Source of the DNA: Druceiella hillmani | Taxonomy: Eukaryota; Arthropoda; Insecta; Lepidoptera; Hepialidae | Reading direction: 5' to 3' | NCBI GenBank assembly: GCA_039881145.1 | Contig: JAYKKI010000005.1 | Coordinates: 22,439,501 to 22,503,500, forward strand | DNA length: 64,000 bases | Shown here: piece by piece, positions 34,547-45,995 of the stretch | Layout: the number at the start of each line of letters is the position of its first letter | Numbering within the stretch: the first letter of the stretch is position 1 | Notes under the pieces: model-generated | What the model was told of the DNA's origin: nothing | The model's database searches: none | What the model saw: the letters and a program-made list of their open reading frames with translations, nothing else | Translations under genes and position numbers: made by a program

Positions 34547-36304
34547 TCATTCAATTCAGAATTTCGAATACTTACTTACTGAACATGCGACTATTGTTTC
34601 AATAAATAATAAAAAATATGCCTGACAAACGATTATAAACGGAAAGTAACACACATAGACCTTTTTTAAAATTCTTGAAATGTAATTTAAACATATTTTT
34701 GCTACACAATCTGGCATTTGTTTACTGTTTTCAGGATAAACATACTCACGAAAATCGAAATGTCAACTGAAATGACACACTGCTAATTTCGCTATTTAGC
34801 CCCGTTTCTAGTGGGACATTTTTCGGCTGCTATGGGTCTGTCCTTACGAAGTAATATAAGTCTATGTTTTTAACATTACGTTAACTACAATGGATTTAAA
34901 CTAAAATTATCCTAACTATATCAGACTGCCGTTATCACCAGTATGTGATGTATTTATTACGAATAGCTAAAGTTTTTTAAATATGGAATCATTATTTATA
35001 ACAAACCCCTCTTACTCATTGCCTTTAAAAATTACAATTTAAAATGTATTTATTGTTCATATTTTCGTAGTCGCATAATAAAAAAGACTCGAAGGAATTT
35101 AAAACATATTTTACGAAATCATTTTTGCTTTAGGTTTGTGATATTGAATACATCACGTTAATTTTCACCCGTCACACTAGTCAATAAAATATTTTATGAT
35201 ATAACCAATGTATATGATTGGAGTCCCATTTAAGCAACACTATTGTTAAAACCAAACTATGGGGTAAGCGAAATAAAAGAAACCTTTGGAACCGTAAATA
35301 GTCAAACACTGCGTTGATACTATGTGAACGTAAATTAGTACAATAGCTATTTTATAAAAGAAAGTAGAAATCAAATATCAGATGTATTAGTTTAGGTATA
35401 GTAAAAGTGTATAAAATGGTTATAGAAAGAATATGAATGCCTAATCTGTGAATGAGGCTCGGCATACTCATATAATTTCCTAATTCTACACAGAATTTGA
35501 CCAAAAAATACTTAAATATTTCGTTAAGTAGAAGTCAAATCAGAATAACATATAATTAGCTTAAATTTAAAACATAAAAAAACAATATTGAAGGTATTTT
35601 AAATCAGAATTTAATTATCTGATCCTATCAATATAACGATCAAAAAAATTCACATTTTAAAATAATTTTTTATTGTTTTTACAAATTTACTTAAAACAGG
35701 TGTGCCTGCATATTACATATAAGCATTAAAAATGTAATATCTGTCTACATATAATTTTAATTTAAATATCTTTACAATAATTATCGCTCATTTTCTACTT
35801 TTACCATTTTATCTACAAATTTATGTTAAAAAAAAAATTGTTATTATGCAAAAGTGATATTAACTACATAAAATGCTCATATTGGTATTTTAATAGAGTT
35901 TTCAATAAAGTTTATTGTAATAGAAAATGTTTCGTCAAACGTTCCAAGAAAAACTTAGGTAATGGCAGTTTTCAATCACACATATACATTACCATTGAAT
36001 GGTTAGCTATTATTGCACAGTGTTCGAGCCATACTCTTTCAGCATGTAAAGGATGATACGGAACGTAACACATTTGTTTAGATGGATATCGAAAATTTGG
36101 TATCCATATATTATTTTATAAAGGAAGATTACATGTTATTTTTAAATTTACTACGTTTGGATAATATATAATTGTTTGCTTAACCTTCAATTATAATAAA
36201 TTAACATTTAATAAATGTTATCTTAATAGTAAGAGAAACGATAAAAAATTATTGAAGCAAATACTTGTAAAATTTCATACCCAAAAGTATAAAAGTATAG
36301 AAAA
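34547..36304. other. AT-rich non-coding interval
   Basis: No gene supported. The 77-codon plus frame at 35823 is Lys/Tyr/Ile-rich with no domain. Confidence 0.4.
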
Positions 36305-36400
36305 TATGAAGCTGTGTCGGGCGGCCGACCGGAAGGAAAGACGGATGAGACGAAATTGTAGTTTCCTTTTTTAACGACGGAACTCTAAAAATCAATAAAA
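36305..36400 (+). repeat. Fragment of a moth-type repeat tail
   Basis: GTCGGGCGGCCGACCGGAAG, then GACGGATGAGACG and CGACGGAACTCTAAAAATC resemble the 3' end of the same kind of repeat as 22880-22975 (ACGGAACCCTAAAAA tail). Recognition is from memory. Confidence 0.4.
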
Positions 36401-36564
36401 TTCAACCTTCAAGTCGTATTTTTCTTAATCTCACTGATGAGGGCTCAACTTGATAGTGTTATAATTAAATATGTCGAAATGAGATTACTAATAAAAACAC
36501 ATCTCGTCTCATTTTGAAATGGAATCAAATAAATCTTGGTTGTTACATGATTGATGGATATATA

Positions 36565-36705
36565 ATTTAGAATTGCATCATCAACTAGATCCGTAACGGC
36601 TTGGTAACGAGCTGGCGCAATATAATGGAAAGATTCGGAGTTCAATTTCCGGCGAGGGCATTGCTTGCAATTGTTAATATTCGGCTTATATTTAAGTAGG
36701 TGTAA
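36565..36705. other. Small GC-richer island
   Basis: CGTAACGGCTTGGTAACGAG and TTTCCGGCGAGGGCATTGC stand out. A 99-codon minus frame (36445-36744) covers it but is Ile/Asn/Tyr-rich outside the island. Possible conserved element. Confidence 0.3.
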
Positions 36706-36730
36706 CTTGATGTTTTTGTCATTTTCCATA

Positions 36731-36736
36731 ATATAC

Positions 36737-36815
<79 letters not shown>
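36731..36815. repeat. (AT)n microsatellite
   Basis: About 80 bp of AT units with ACAT and ATGT interruptions near the left end. Confidence 0.95.
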
Positions 36816-36818
<3 letters not shown>

Positions 36819-37914
36819 CTATGGAACTAAAGGTACAAGAGTACTGAAAAATTTGTCTTTCTTTTGCAGTTATCATGGCATATCTTTGTAACTATTCAGG
36901 ATATTTTAAGATTTTTTATTAGATGGTAGAAGGAATGAGAAAATATACATTATGTATGTATATGTGTATACAAAGAAAAGTATGTACTCACGAGACAAGT
37001 TGATAAACTAGATAATGACTTCAAATATCAAAAATATATAAAGTAAAATTTCTTAAATCTGTAATCAGCGGCGACTTATATTAATATCGTGGATACTACC
37101 GACACATATATATTAGGTTCGCTACTAAGTTTTCAATCCCGTTCTTGTTTTTACAATGGCATGTTCAAAAGTCAAATAATTTTTATCTGTGATTTGCCGC
37201 TGCGCCGTCTGATGGGCATTGAGAGTGTGATTATATTTTTTAAACAATCTTATTTAAATTTTTGAAACAAATTTTTAATAATTTTCTCATTCTTAGTTAA
37301 GGCTCTGTTTATAAACAATTTTTCTTTATGCTTATTACTCTTTTAGTTTTTGTCATTTGTTTTACGTAACCATAATAAGTATTCGATTGCTTATAATCAA
37401 TCGACCGTAAAATTGAAATGCTTATCAACTAATAATAACTTAAGTGGAATGAGCAATAACACTATTAGGGTATAACCCAAAATTAAACTATCATTTAAGA
37501 ATAGGATAACGGTAGTAAAAATATTTGAATTTATTATTTAAATACATCGGTGCATTATTGGAGTAGAAGACATTTCAAAGAATATTGAATTACAATTGTG
37601 ATAAAACTAAATCGACAATTATCACATTTTTTTGTATATTTACGGCAAGGCTTTTCTTCTACTCACATGGAGAAGTGAATGAAAAAGTAGTGTTCCCCTT
37701 TTCGCACTGATTATCTTACCTTTTCCTGCTGACCGGCAAATACGAGGAGGGTTGGGTGTGACAACATGAGTATGGAAAATGGCCGTCATTGACAATAAAT
37801 AAATAAAATAAATGTTATTTAAAAAGAAAAATCAACAAGTAATTTAGTACCTAAAATTTATATTTACATTTTTATTTTCTTCCATCGCTTTTTTAATATG
37901 ATTTGTACATTATC
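36816..37914. other. AT-rich non-coding interval
   Basis: Nothing recognised; GGAGGGTTGGGTGTGAC near 37745 is an isolated GC patch. Confidence 0.4.
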
Positions 37915-38065
37915 TTACCGTACTCGCCGCCATTTTTTAATATTTCCGCAAATCACCAAAACGTGTAAACGCATCGAACGCTCGCGAACGATTAATGCAA
38001 CTGCGGTCAATGGACCACAATCATGTTGCCAACAGATCGAGCGATATCATACATCTCTATGCAAA
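37915..38065. other. Small GC-richer island
   Basis: TACTCGCCGCCATTTTTTAA contains a YY1/Pho-type GCCAT core, followed by CATCGAACGCTCGCGAACG and CGATTAATGC (homeodomain-like). Candidate regulatory element by motif content only. Confidence 0.35.
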
Positions 38066-38264
38066 TAATACCTCAATGTTTAAGTATTATCTTTGTATTG
38101 AAAAGGGTATATCTTGAAATGTATTTTTCTGAAGTACATTGGGATCAAATTTTAGAGTTATGATACTCACGGCTCGATATGTATTATACTTATAGTACAT
38201 CATCCACATATGTATGGGGCAATATATTCGAACTAGATAGAAAATTAAATCATTCTGTATATAG

Positions 38265-38625
38265 CCGGTTACGCCTCACGCCACCCGACCGCGGGCCCAG
38301 GAAGGAAGGAAGGAAGGTGGTAATTCTTTGAGACAGCGCTGAATACATTCGCCGCGTTGCCAACACAAATGAATAGTGGGGCCCATATTTCAGGGCGACG
38401 CTGCACTGATAGGGAACACGTCGGCTTTGATAAATGAACTTACTATTTATTTCGCCCGTGTTGCGTCGTCTCGCCGGGAAATTTATACCTCGGAGGCGCG
38501 CGCCACTATTAGTCACGGCGGGCGCTTTTTCACGTCGGCTCGCGTGAGCGCCCAGGCCACTGCTCATTATTGGGCTGTGGCAAATTTCTAGTCGGGGAAT
38601 TAGACGAGGTGTGGGACAGGAATCA
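38265..38625. other. Strong GC-rich island, candidate conserved non-coding element
   Basis: One of the most GC-rich parts of the window (CCACCCGACCGCGGGCCC, GGAGGCGCGCGCCACT, CGGCGGGCGCTTTTTCACG). It includes a (GGAA)n stretch at 38299-38316 and a TCF-like CTTTGATAA. Open frames exist on both strands (135 codons minus, 71 plus) as expected for CpG-rich DNA lacking stops; neither shows a domain. No second copy in the window. Enhancer or promoter is my inference. Confidence 0.4.
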
Positions 38626-39389
38626 TCGGATCGGATTGCTGGGTAATTTCTAGACAAATTGGGTTATTACAATCGTAATTGCTGTAAAGATCGGCATTGA
38701 TACATCGGGGCTTCTTTCCGCTGGAGTTGAATCTCGGTCGCTTTTTATGTAAATGTAGGGTTTGAATATTTATATTACTCGTTTTAATGTGTATTATGGT
38801 TTTTAACGTCATTACCATTTTGTCTGTTTATCAGGTTTAAAGGGTAAGTATAATCGGGAGACCGTGAACTTCATGGCCTGGTGGAATTGGTGGAATACAC
38901 AGTTGAGGTAAAACCGAATTCATGGAAATGATTTTGTAGCAGTGTTCTTCGAAACGGTATGTCGTTACGAAGTTGATTGCGAATTAATACTCCATTATTG
39001 TTAATTAGTTTTCAAATTGCATTAAGGTAAAAACAGATAATGATATATTAATTTACATGATGAATTTACAGTCAGAAAAAATAAATAAATAAGCAAGGAT
39101 AAAGGATGTTAAAGAAATTGAAGTAAGCTCATATGATATTCTTTAATTATTAAAACTTATCATAATATCACAGTCAACAGTACTAGTATTTTTCTTTAGT
39201 TAGTAGTTATATCGCTTTACACTGGCAGACCGTACAATATTTATTATGGTTGGACATTATTTGTAATCGTTGAAAAACTTGGGAACGCTTAATTTATACT
39301 TCTGTATATTTTAGGTATATCCTGTAAATTTGTTGTTTTACGAGGTTATAAAAATATTAAACAGCAATTGTGAAAATAATAATTACGCA
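38626..39389. other. AT-rich non-coding stretch
   Basis: Declining island edge to about 38740, then filler. Nothing recognised. Confidence 0.4.
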
Positions 39390-39612
39390 AATATTAGGGT
39401 ACGTCCAAAATCCGCTTAATTGGTGTAAGAGGAGAGGTTATTTACGCTTTATTAGTATGGCGCTAATTAAGAACTTATTAAATATATATGTGAAGTATCA
39501 GCCGTATTTGTTTATGAAATGTCACTCTGTAAAACCAATTCACACGATTTATATCACGATGACGAAGAGGTCGAAGGAAGCAATTTTGGCTCAATTTGAG
39601 GGCAACGAGAAA
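39390..39612. other. Mildly GC-richer island
   Basis: Single-copy sequence with homeodomain-like GCGCTAATTAAGAAC and CGATGACGAAGAGGTCGAAG. An 84-codon plus frame (39370-39624) is open but resembles nothing I know. Confidence 0.3.
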
Positions 39613-40089
39613 CAATACTCTTGACAGTATACAGAAATTAATTTCAAGATTGAATAAAAGTATTGAACTTAAGGGGAATTAATTGAAAAGTAAAGAATAG
39701 TTTGTTTTATTTAAATAACAAACATTCCATTCCTCGGAATATAAGACCTTTACTCCATCTAATTATATTATGGTTTTAAAACGCACTCGGTAACTTTTTA
39801 CAACACATAATTAATGTTTGCATTAACAACCTGTTAGTATTGAGTCTTTGATAATTAATACGTCGACGGTCATCCTGAATAATTAAGGGTATTCAGATCG
39901 TTGCCAGGGTACTTACATGTGGAAATAATCGTAGCTTACGCACAATAACACAAACAAAGGTGGCTATTATCCATTATAAACGGCATTAATCTTGAAATAT
40001 CATCATTGAGGTTTTTTTTATTCAACGTAATTTTTACTTCCGCTCGCTCATATTCAACATCCAAAACAACGTAATTATTCAGTGAATCA
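39613..40089. other. AT-rich non-coding stretch
   Basis: Nothing recognised beyond a few homeodomain-type AATTAAT words. Confidence 0.4.
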
Positions 40090-40318
40090 CAAACAAGAAT
40101 AAATAATGAATCGGAATCGGCGTTACATAACAACAATCTCCGTGCATTATATGGCAATACGTAATAACAAGACAGCAGAGATCAGTAACCCGCGTCTAAG
40201 TGGCTCAAGGGCGCCCGGCGGGCTGGGGCGACGCGCTCTCGATGACAGCGACACCTTGTCGGCCAATCGTACAATTACTAGTTTGCGCAACCCGACTTCG
40301 GTCGGTAAGTACCAAGGT
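40090..40318 (+). other. GC-rich island ending in a strong splice-donor-like site; possible exon
   Basis: A plus frame beginning at the ATG at 40106 stays open through KTAEISNPRLSGSRAPGG and DDSDTLSANRTITSLRNPTS to CGGTCGGTAAGTACC, a full consensus donor (cut at about 40305). Ser/Arg/Thr-rich, no domain recognised. The minus strand is also open. It could be a first coding exon of about 66 codons, a non-coding exon or an enhancer. No clear promoter or acceptor precedes it. Confidence 0.3.
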
Positions 40319-40320
40319 TC

Positions 40321-40494
40321 GGTAAAAATTTGCTCCGTAAAAATTTCCATCATCGGGGAAGGTTAGCATAGTATCATAAATAGGTCGTAATCGCCGAAAT
40401 GAAGTGTATTATCTTTACTAACTAGAGATTATTAATAGGAATAAAACGGTAGAGTTGACTGCTTTCAATATGTGACATGAAAAGAGAGTAAGTG
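40321..40494 (+). repeat. Dispersed 170-bp repeat, copy A
   Basis: Aligns in the same orientation to 42883-43051, sharing CGTAAAAATTTCCATCAT, CGTAATCGCCGAAAT, TATTATCTTTACTAACTA and GAGTTGACTGCT. About 85% identical by eye. No frame, no TIR. Confidence 0.9.
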
Positions 40495-41892
40495 AACGTG
40501 CACAACTGAATAAATGTTATTATAAGTACAATTTAGAAAAAAATATCTGTAATCACGATGATAAACTAGTTAATGAATGGGATTTAGATAATGATAGACA
40601 CCATTTTTATGCTTCTGTTTTACCAATGTATGTAGATGGATATTTACGAGTTTATTGTAAAATATATAAAGTATAAATAAATATTTTATTACGGACGCAC
40701 GTGATAAAAATAATTAGAAACTAAAACCCTAGGATTTAAATATCGTATGATTGGTTATTCATAGAAAAGTATTCAAGTCGAATTAAATAATACGTGAACC
40801 TAATATCGATCATTTTATTTAATTAATTTGAATGTTTAATTAATTTGAATATTTAGATATATTATTCAAATGATAATATGATATTTAGAATATTAGATAT
40901 TTTATCAGGATTGGAGAAGTTATTTTACGCTATCTTTCGACAAATAAATGTAATAATTTTGTTAGATAAGTATTTTATAATGATGTTGCAAAATTTGAGT
41001 ACGTTTCATTGTTTTTTTTTTGTTTCTTGACCTTTTAAGCATCCACGTAATAAGAATAGTGATAAAAAAGTATGGCGGCACTGACATTATAAAATTTTAT
41101 TCTTCACTTTTAGTGGGAATATTACCATGAGAGTATTGACTTTTGTAGACGAAAACGTCTGTAAAATATTTGGTGATGAAAAGTATTAATTTTTAAAAAG
41201 AATTATTACTTTAAAAAAACTTTTTTTCTTATGAAAACGACAAAATTTCAAATGAAAACAATTTATCAAAAGGGTAGAAAATTTTATTGAATAAAAATGT
41301 ACTTAAGTAGTTTTAACCCCTAAGGGGATATTCCCGACACTCATACTTCATTAACAGTACAGTAACTCAACATCTAGATACTATGTTTACTTCTGTGAAT
41401 AAATGTGTATTACATGTTCACCCTATAATCTACATAACGGTGTAAATTCAGAATTTGATCTAATTTAAAATGTAACTTTTTAATATTCCTAAAAAGTATT
41501 TTTTTCTTCATTCATTATAACAATAATATTTATATTACAAAGGCAGACACACAAACCATTTTAATTTCTACACAATGTTGATAATTGTATCGGAGGACAT
41601 GCTGAGGTTTTGAATTACTGTTGACTGCTTAATAAATATTAATGGTCAATGCGTGCAAGTGTGTTAGGTAATGTTTAATTGCCGAGTAGATGTATTGAGA
41701 ACATCGACCGGCTAAAGCGATTGACCCTAGGCACTGTTTTCTTAGAAGTAAGTGCAAGGTTTATACAATATTTTTAAGTCGAACTACTTTGGATATTGCA
41801 TCAATTCGATTTCGCCACAACAATGTTGAGGAGGTTTTTGAACTCAATATGTAAACTTTCTTCCTTTATTTTTATATACTCTTCCTCTTTCT
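40495..41892. other. AT-rich non-coding interval
   Basis: Contains small AT palindromic words at 40815-40880 (TTAATTAATTTGAAT repeated). No gene recognised. Confidence 0.4.
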
Positions 41893-42505
41893 TCATATCC
41901 TATGCCCTTTAATGGAGCAGAGAGTACTCGGGGTTCCGTCATACTTAGCTATCGTGTCCATCACGTATTGCTTCATTCCGAGCTCTGCTGATGTTTTTTT
42001 ATTTCTGTAGCAAACGATGTCACTAGTTCTGTATAGGACTTCTACCTTTTCTCTTCCTTGAAGGTTTCAATCAAATTCTAAAGCCTGTTTGGGAATATAG
42101 ACGGATCCCTTCTGAGCATATGGACAATTTAGTTCCATTTGAGACATTTTATTTGGTGCTCAATCCTAACTTCCTTGAATCATTCTAGTAGTAAACCTCC
42201 GTTAGATTTCGTATCGGGTCAAGAGGTTTTTGGAGAATAACTAAAGCAGCGATTAACAAAGACTTAGAGCCGTATGAGTTTTTCTATTTTCTTTCATATC
42301 TCGCACGTATATAGCAATATGGTTTTGATGTTGAACGTAAATATTTTGAGTTTCACACTCCTTGTTAGTTTCCACAATTGCCACAAGGGCCGTAGTCGCT
42401 CGAAGGTACTCTCAAATATACTCTCTGTTAATATACATGTTATTCATATGTTTTTTGTGAAAAAAGTAATGTTTATTTCATCTTCTATTATATTCCTCGG
42501 TAAAT
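41893..42505 (-). pseudogene. Decayed LINE reverse transcriptase, C-terminal region
   Basis: One minus-strand frame reads, with stops, STFERLRPLWQLWKLTRSVK, KTILLYTCEI, PDTKSNGG, HMLRRDPSIFP and, at the end, KKTSAELGMKQYVMDTIAKY then LCSIKGHRI. This is the order seen in insect non-LTR retrotransposon proteins downstream of the RT palm: the W.....S..TK..L(F/Y)......LLYG.ETW block, the thumb, W.GH.LRRD, and a terminal LCS-type motif. At least seven in-frame stops are present, so it is dead. A GAAGAAAGAGGAAG stretch follows the last stop, consistent with a LINE tail. It differs from the 23366 LINE family in its end. Confidence 0.75.
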
Positions 42506-42882
42506 AATATTTTATAAAACACAAAATTTTCTTATTAATTTTTAATTTTATTTTATTTTTAATATTATTAATGTTTAAATAAAGATAGGAACAAACACGT
42601 TAAAATGACTAGGAAAACAGTGTTTTGGTATAATGGAAATATCATGTCCAAACTATGAGTGAATTTGTTTATTGAATAGCATAGCTAATTTGTATTTGTA
42701 ATGACGAGTAGTCACGTTTTCAACGTAATCAAAACAACGTGATACTCATAAATAATTATTTAAGAAATTATGGTTGTAAACATTTAGTTTTAAAAATGAG
42801 TTAAATAAAGTTTTTTTTTTGTTTTTGACCACCAGGGATATTATTTTGTTATTTCTATAGTTCGAGACGATTTCAATGAATC
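42506..42882. other. AT-rich non-coding stretch
   Basis: Nothing recognised. Confidence 0.45.
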
Positions 42883-43051
42883 AGTAAAAATCTGCTTCGT
42901 AAAAATTTCCATCATGCGTGAAGGTATAGTATCACAAATAGGCCGTAATCGCCGAAATTAAATGTATTATCTTTACTAACTAAAGATTGTCAATAGGAAT
43001 AAAACTGCAGAGTTGACTGCTGTTAACATATAACATTAAAAGAGAGTAATT
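42883..43051 (+). repeat. Dispersed 170-bp repeat, copy B
   Basis: Direct-orientation partner of 40321-40494, 2.56 kb downstream. Boundaries are defined by loss of similarity before AGTAAAAAT and after AGAGAGTAA(T/G)TG. Confidence 0.9.
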
Positions 43052-43799
43052 GCAAATGCTACCAGTATATTTTGTTGATAATTTTGACTTTATGACACTA
43101 GGATGAACATTGTATAGGTGAACAATAAATAGTTAATTATAGCAAAGAATATTTGCATTAATCAATACGCCGTAATACAACTGACAGGTGCAATCCTGCA
43201 CTTCCTTATTGAATAAAATTAGTCTCTGTTAGTCTCTGCACTATCGTTAGTAAAATTATTGGCCTACATTAATAATAATCTAATTTATTCTTAAAAATTG
43301 AAACAAATATAGCATGTATTACAAAACTATAAACTGATAACTCACGGATTATTTTGTTTGTTTTTTATTTCACTTATCTTATTCTCTCTCGATCTCGATT
43401 TAAGCTTGTTCTCTGTAAAGTAGTAAATAAAAGAAGTAAGTAAATGAAGTTCTTTTTCCAGTTTTTAATTATTTTTAATAAGTAGTTTGTCTGCTTGTAT
43501 ATATTCGTATAATTTTCGAAATTAGTTTGCTGAGTACATATTATTTAGTAACACAAATATATTAGTAAGAATTTTATAGTCATTTATTTACTTAGAAGCT
43601 ATATAACTTAACTAAATATTAAATCTATTGTTCAGCAACCAAACGAGCGAAAATTTATTTAACAACTACTAACTTACTAAAGTTTCGCTTAAATTTTACT
43701 GTCGTTCTTCATACTGTAGGTTAGGCGCAATTATTTCGTTTTGCTGTTCAATTTATTTTATTATAACGGAAACAAAAAAGTGAAGCGTTACAATCTGGA
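43052..43799. other. AT-rich non-coding interval
   Basis: TTAGTCTCTG is tandemly duplicated near 43219. No gene seen. Confidence 0.4.
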
Positions 43800-44370
43800 G
43801 TAAAATTGAATACACTAGCCGGATACAGTGTACCAAATACACGAATAAACAGCGCAGTCAATGTCTTCGCAAATTCGATTCGAAACGTCACCACATCCAT
43901 TTCCGGCCTTTAAATTCTATTCGGCATATTCCTTGTCACATTCATTCATTACCTTTGTCTTATTGCCCTCCCACCCTCGACGCGCCGCCCAAGTCACCGC
44001 TGGTTGGACTTCGTTCCATTTGCATGATAATAAATTTCAAAGTTGCAAAATGCTATTAAAATTTCGAGATGAGTTTATTCATAAATGAAACAAGAGAAAC
44101 TTGCGCCCGTGCTGTATCTGGGCGCTTTGTTGGGTAAATAATTTTGTTTCCCGTAACTTTTCGACACGAGATTCGGTTTTGGGCTTTGTGTCGGATGGCG
44201 GCGGGGCCGCGCGGGGTCGGATGAATGCCTACAAATCGCATTTTACCTCACTTTGAGTCGATATTGTGTTCACTTCATTCGCGGGAGCTTTTATTACGGA
44301 CCCGCGTCAAGACTAACTAGTGTCGCGCCGTCGGCTGTTAGGATACAGGGTGTAAGTTGCCGAAGAGCAC
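43800..44370. other. Largest GC-richer island, candidate enhancer
   Basis: About 570 bp with several GC-rich cores (CACCCTCGACGCGCCGCCC, GGCGGCGGGGCCGCGCGGGG). Candidate sites visible: a POU octamer in CCATTTGCATGATAAT (about 44019), an HMG/SOX-like CTTTGTTG (44123), a forkhead-like GTAAATAA (44134) and TTTATTACGG (44291). Three short frames on both strands lack domains. It appears once in the window. Enhancer function is inferred from motif density and contrast with flanks. Confidence 0.45.
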
Positions 44371-45839
44371 ACAAAGCGGATAAAACTTTTTGTATTATCT
44401 ATTTGTTTCATTGTAGAGGGATGATGAAGAAATTTTTCATTGAATCTCACTCAAATGTATCCTTTTGTTTTAATTATTTTGATGTTTCCCAAAATTTTGT
44501 GGAAATACATTTTTGCATTGTATAATAACCCCGTAGTATTTTAGAATTTTTAGTAACTATTTGAATAATTCATATGTCTTTGGGGTATCGAAATATTTTA
44601 GTAACAAATGAAGAATTCAATTGTCGAGTTTTAAACATTTTTCTTCACTCTTTAGGTTTATTCCAGTGAACTTAGAGATTACTGAGATCTTTGTAGTCTT
44701 TGTGTCCGTGTTTGTTCTTTCCCTATGTAATTCTGCGAAGTACACAAGTTTTATACTCGTACAGTCAGTGGTGTTCGTTGAAATTAGAATGTAGACTTTC
44801 AAGTGATAACGAAAATGTATACGTTATTTTGAAGATAGATTACAGGTCAAAAATAATTATAACAATTATTATATTTTAATGTCCAAGTGATTTGTCACTG
44901 ACTTTAATTATTTGCCCTCTGAAATTTGGCGAAGTCGACTGGAGCTATTTGGAACACAAAAAGGAATATTTTGGTACTAATTTTCAGTTCATCATAACCC
45001 AAACGTATAGTCAGTGGAATCATAGTGCAATAACGATTATTTAATGAATGTAAGAAGAAAACTGTATATTTCATAAATACATTTTTTACGCTATCACAGT
45101 CCTTTAGTTTAATATTAAAATTATGAAATAATTGAAATAACCTTCAATTATTACTGGAAGTGGCGCTTTAAAAAATTAGGTTTTTATTATGATAAGCACT
45201 AAAGCTAAGGAGTTTAGATTAATAAATCGGGACAAATTATCTAGTTAAATTAAATATTTGAAAAATAAAAAAAATTATGAAAAATAAATAATCAAAATTA
45301 ACCTACATAATACTTCTTCGGTACATTTTTAGAATAGAGAAGCAGTTTGTTTATGTTTTGTTTGTTTTCTCATCTTTATAAAAGTATTATTCAAGAACAA
45401 TATATTTTTTGGCTAGATTTCTCAAACCAGGCTTGAAAGGAAAACAAAATTACGCTGTCGACTTTTGCACTCTGTCGTAAGTAGCTAATGTTGAATTGAT
45501 CATTTTCATTATTAATTTTTCTGTGAAATGTTTTCCAATTATGACGAAAATTTAGCCAAGATAAAATATTTCAATCAGCACATCATCTTTTTTGGATTAT
45601 TGAGATACCTTTGTCAGATTCCAGAGACGGATGAAAAACTTCACCATCCGCTCCAAAGTTGAAATTAGAATATTTGACGGAATATGAAAAGAGGTTTTTG
45701 TTACTCCCGTTTCCTTCACGAAACCTACAATTACTGGAGCCAAACAGTTCCTTATTGTCTAATATAAAAACAGGAGGGATATTCTTTCAGGAGCACCGAA
45801 TTTTAAAAAATTTTTATTACTTCTGGAATTAGTTAATTA
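44371..45839. other. AT-rich non-coding interval
   Basis: No gene supported; the 61-codon minus frame at 44617 has no domain. Confidence 0.4.
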
Positions 45840-45995
45840 GTCATTATTGGGGCAGACTGCGGTAAACTCAAAATACAATGAGCTGGTTCGGTTCAGCACG
45901 AGTTGTTTGAAATATTTCGTGAAAAACCATTGCAGGAGGGAAATCACTCCATTTTTCATATATTGTGCAATAAATCGTGCCAAGGGTGTCTTTTC
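45840..45995. other. Small mixed-composition island
   Basis: Contains TATTGTGCAATAAATC, whose ATTGTGCAAT core fits C/EBP (RTTGCRYAAY on the minus strand). Single-copy. Possible regulatory element. Confidence 0.3.

Noticed and set aside
38250..38657. 135-codon minus-strand frame
   Set aside because: Lies in a CpG-rich island that is open on both strands; Arg/Ser/Pro-rich with no motif.
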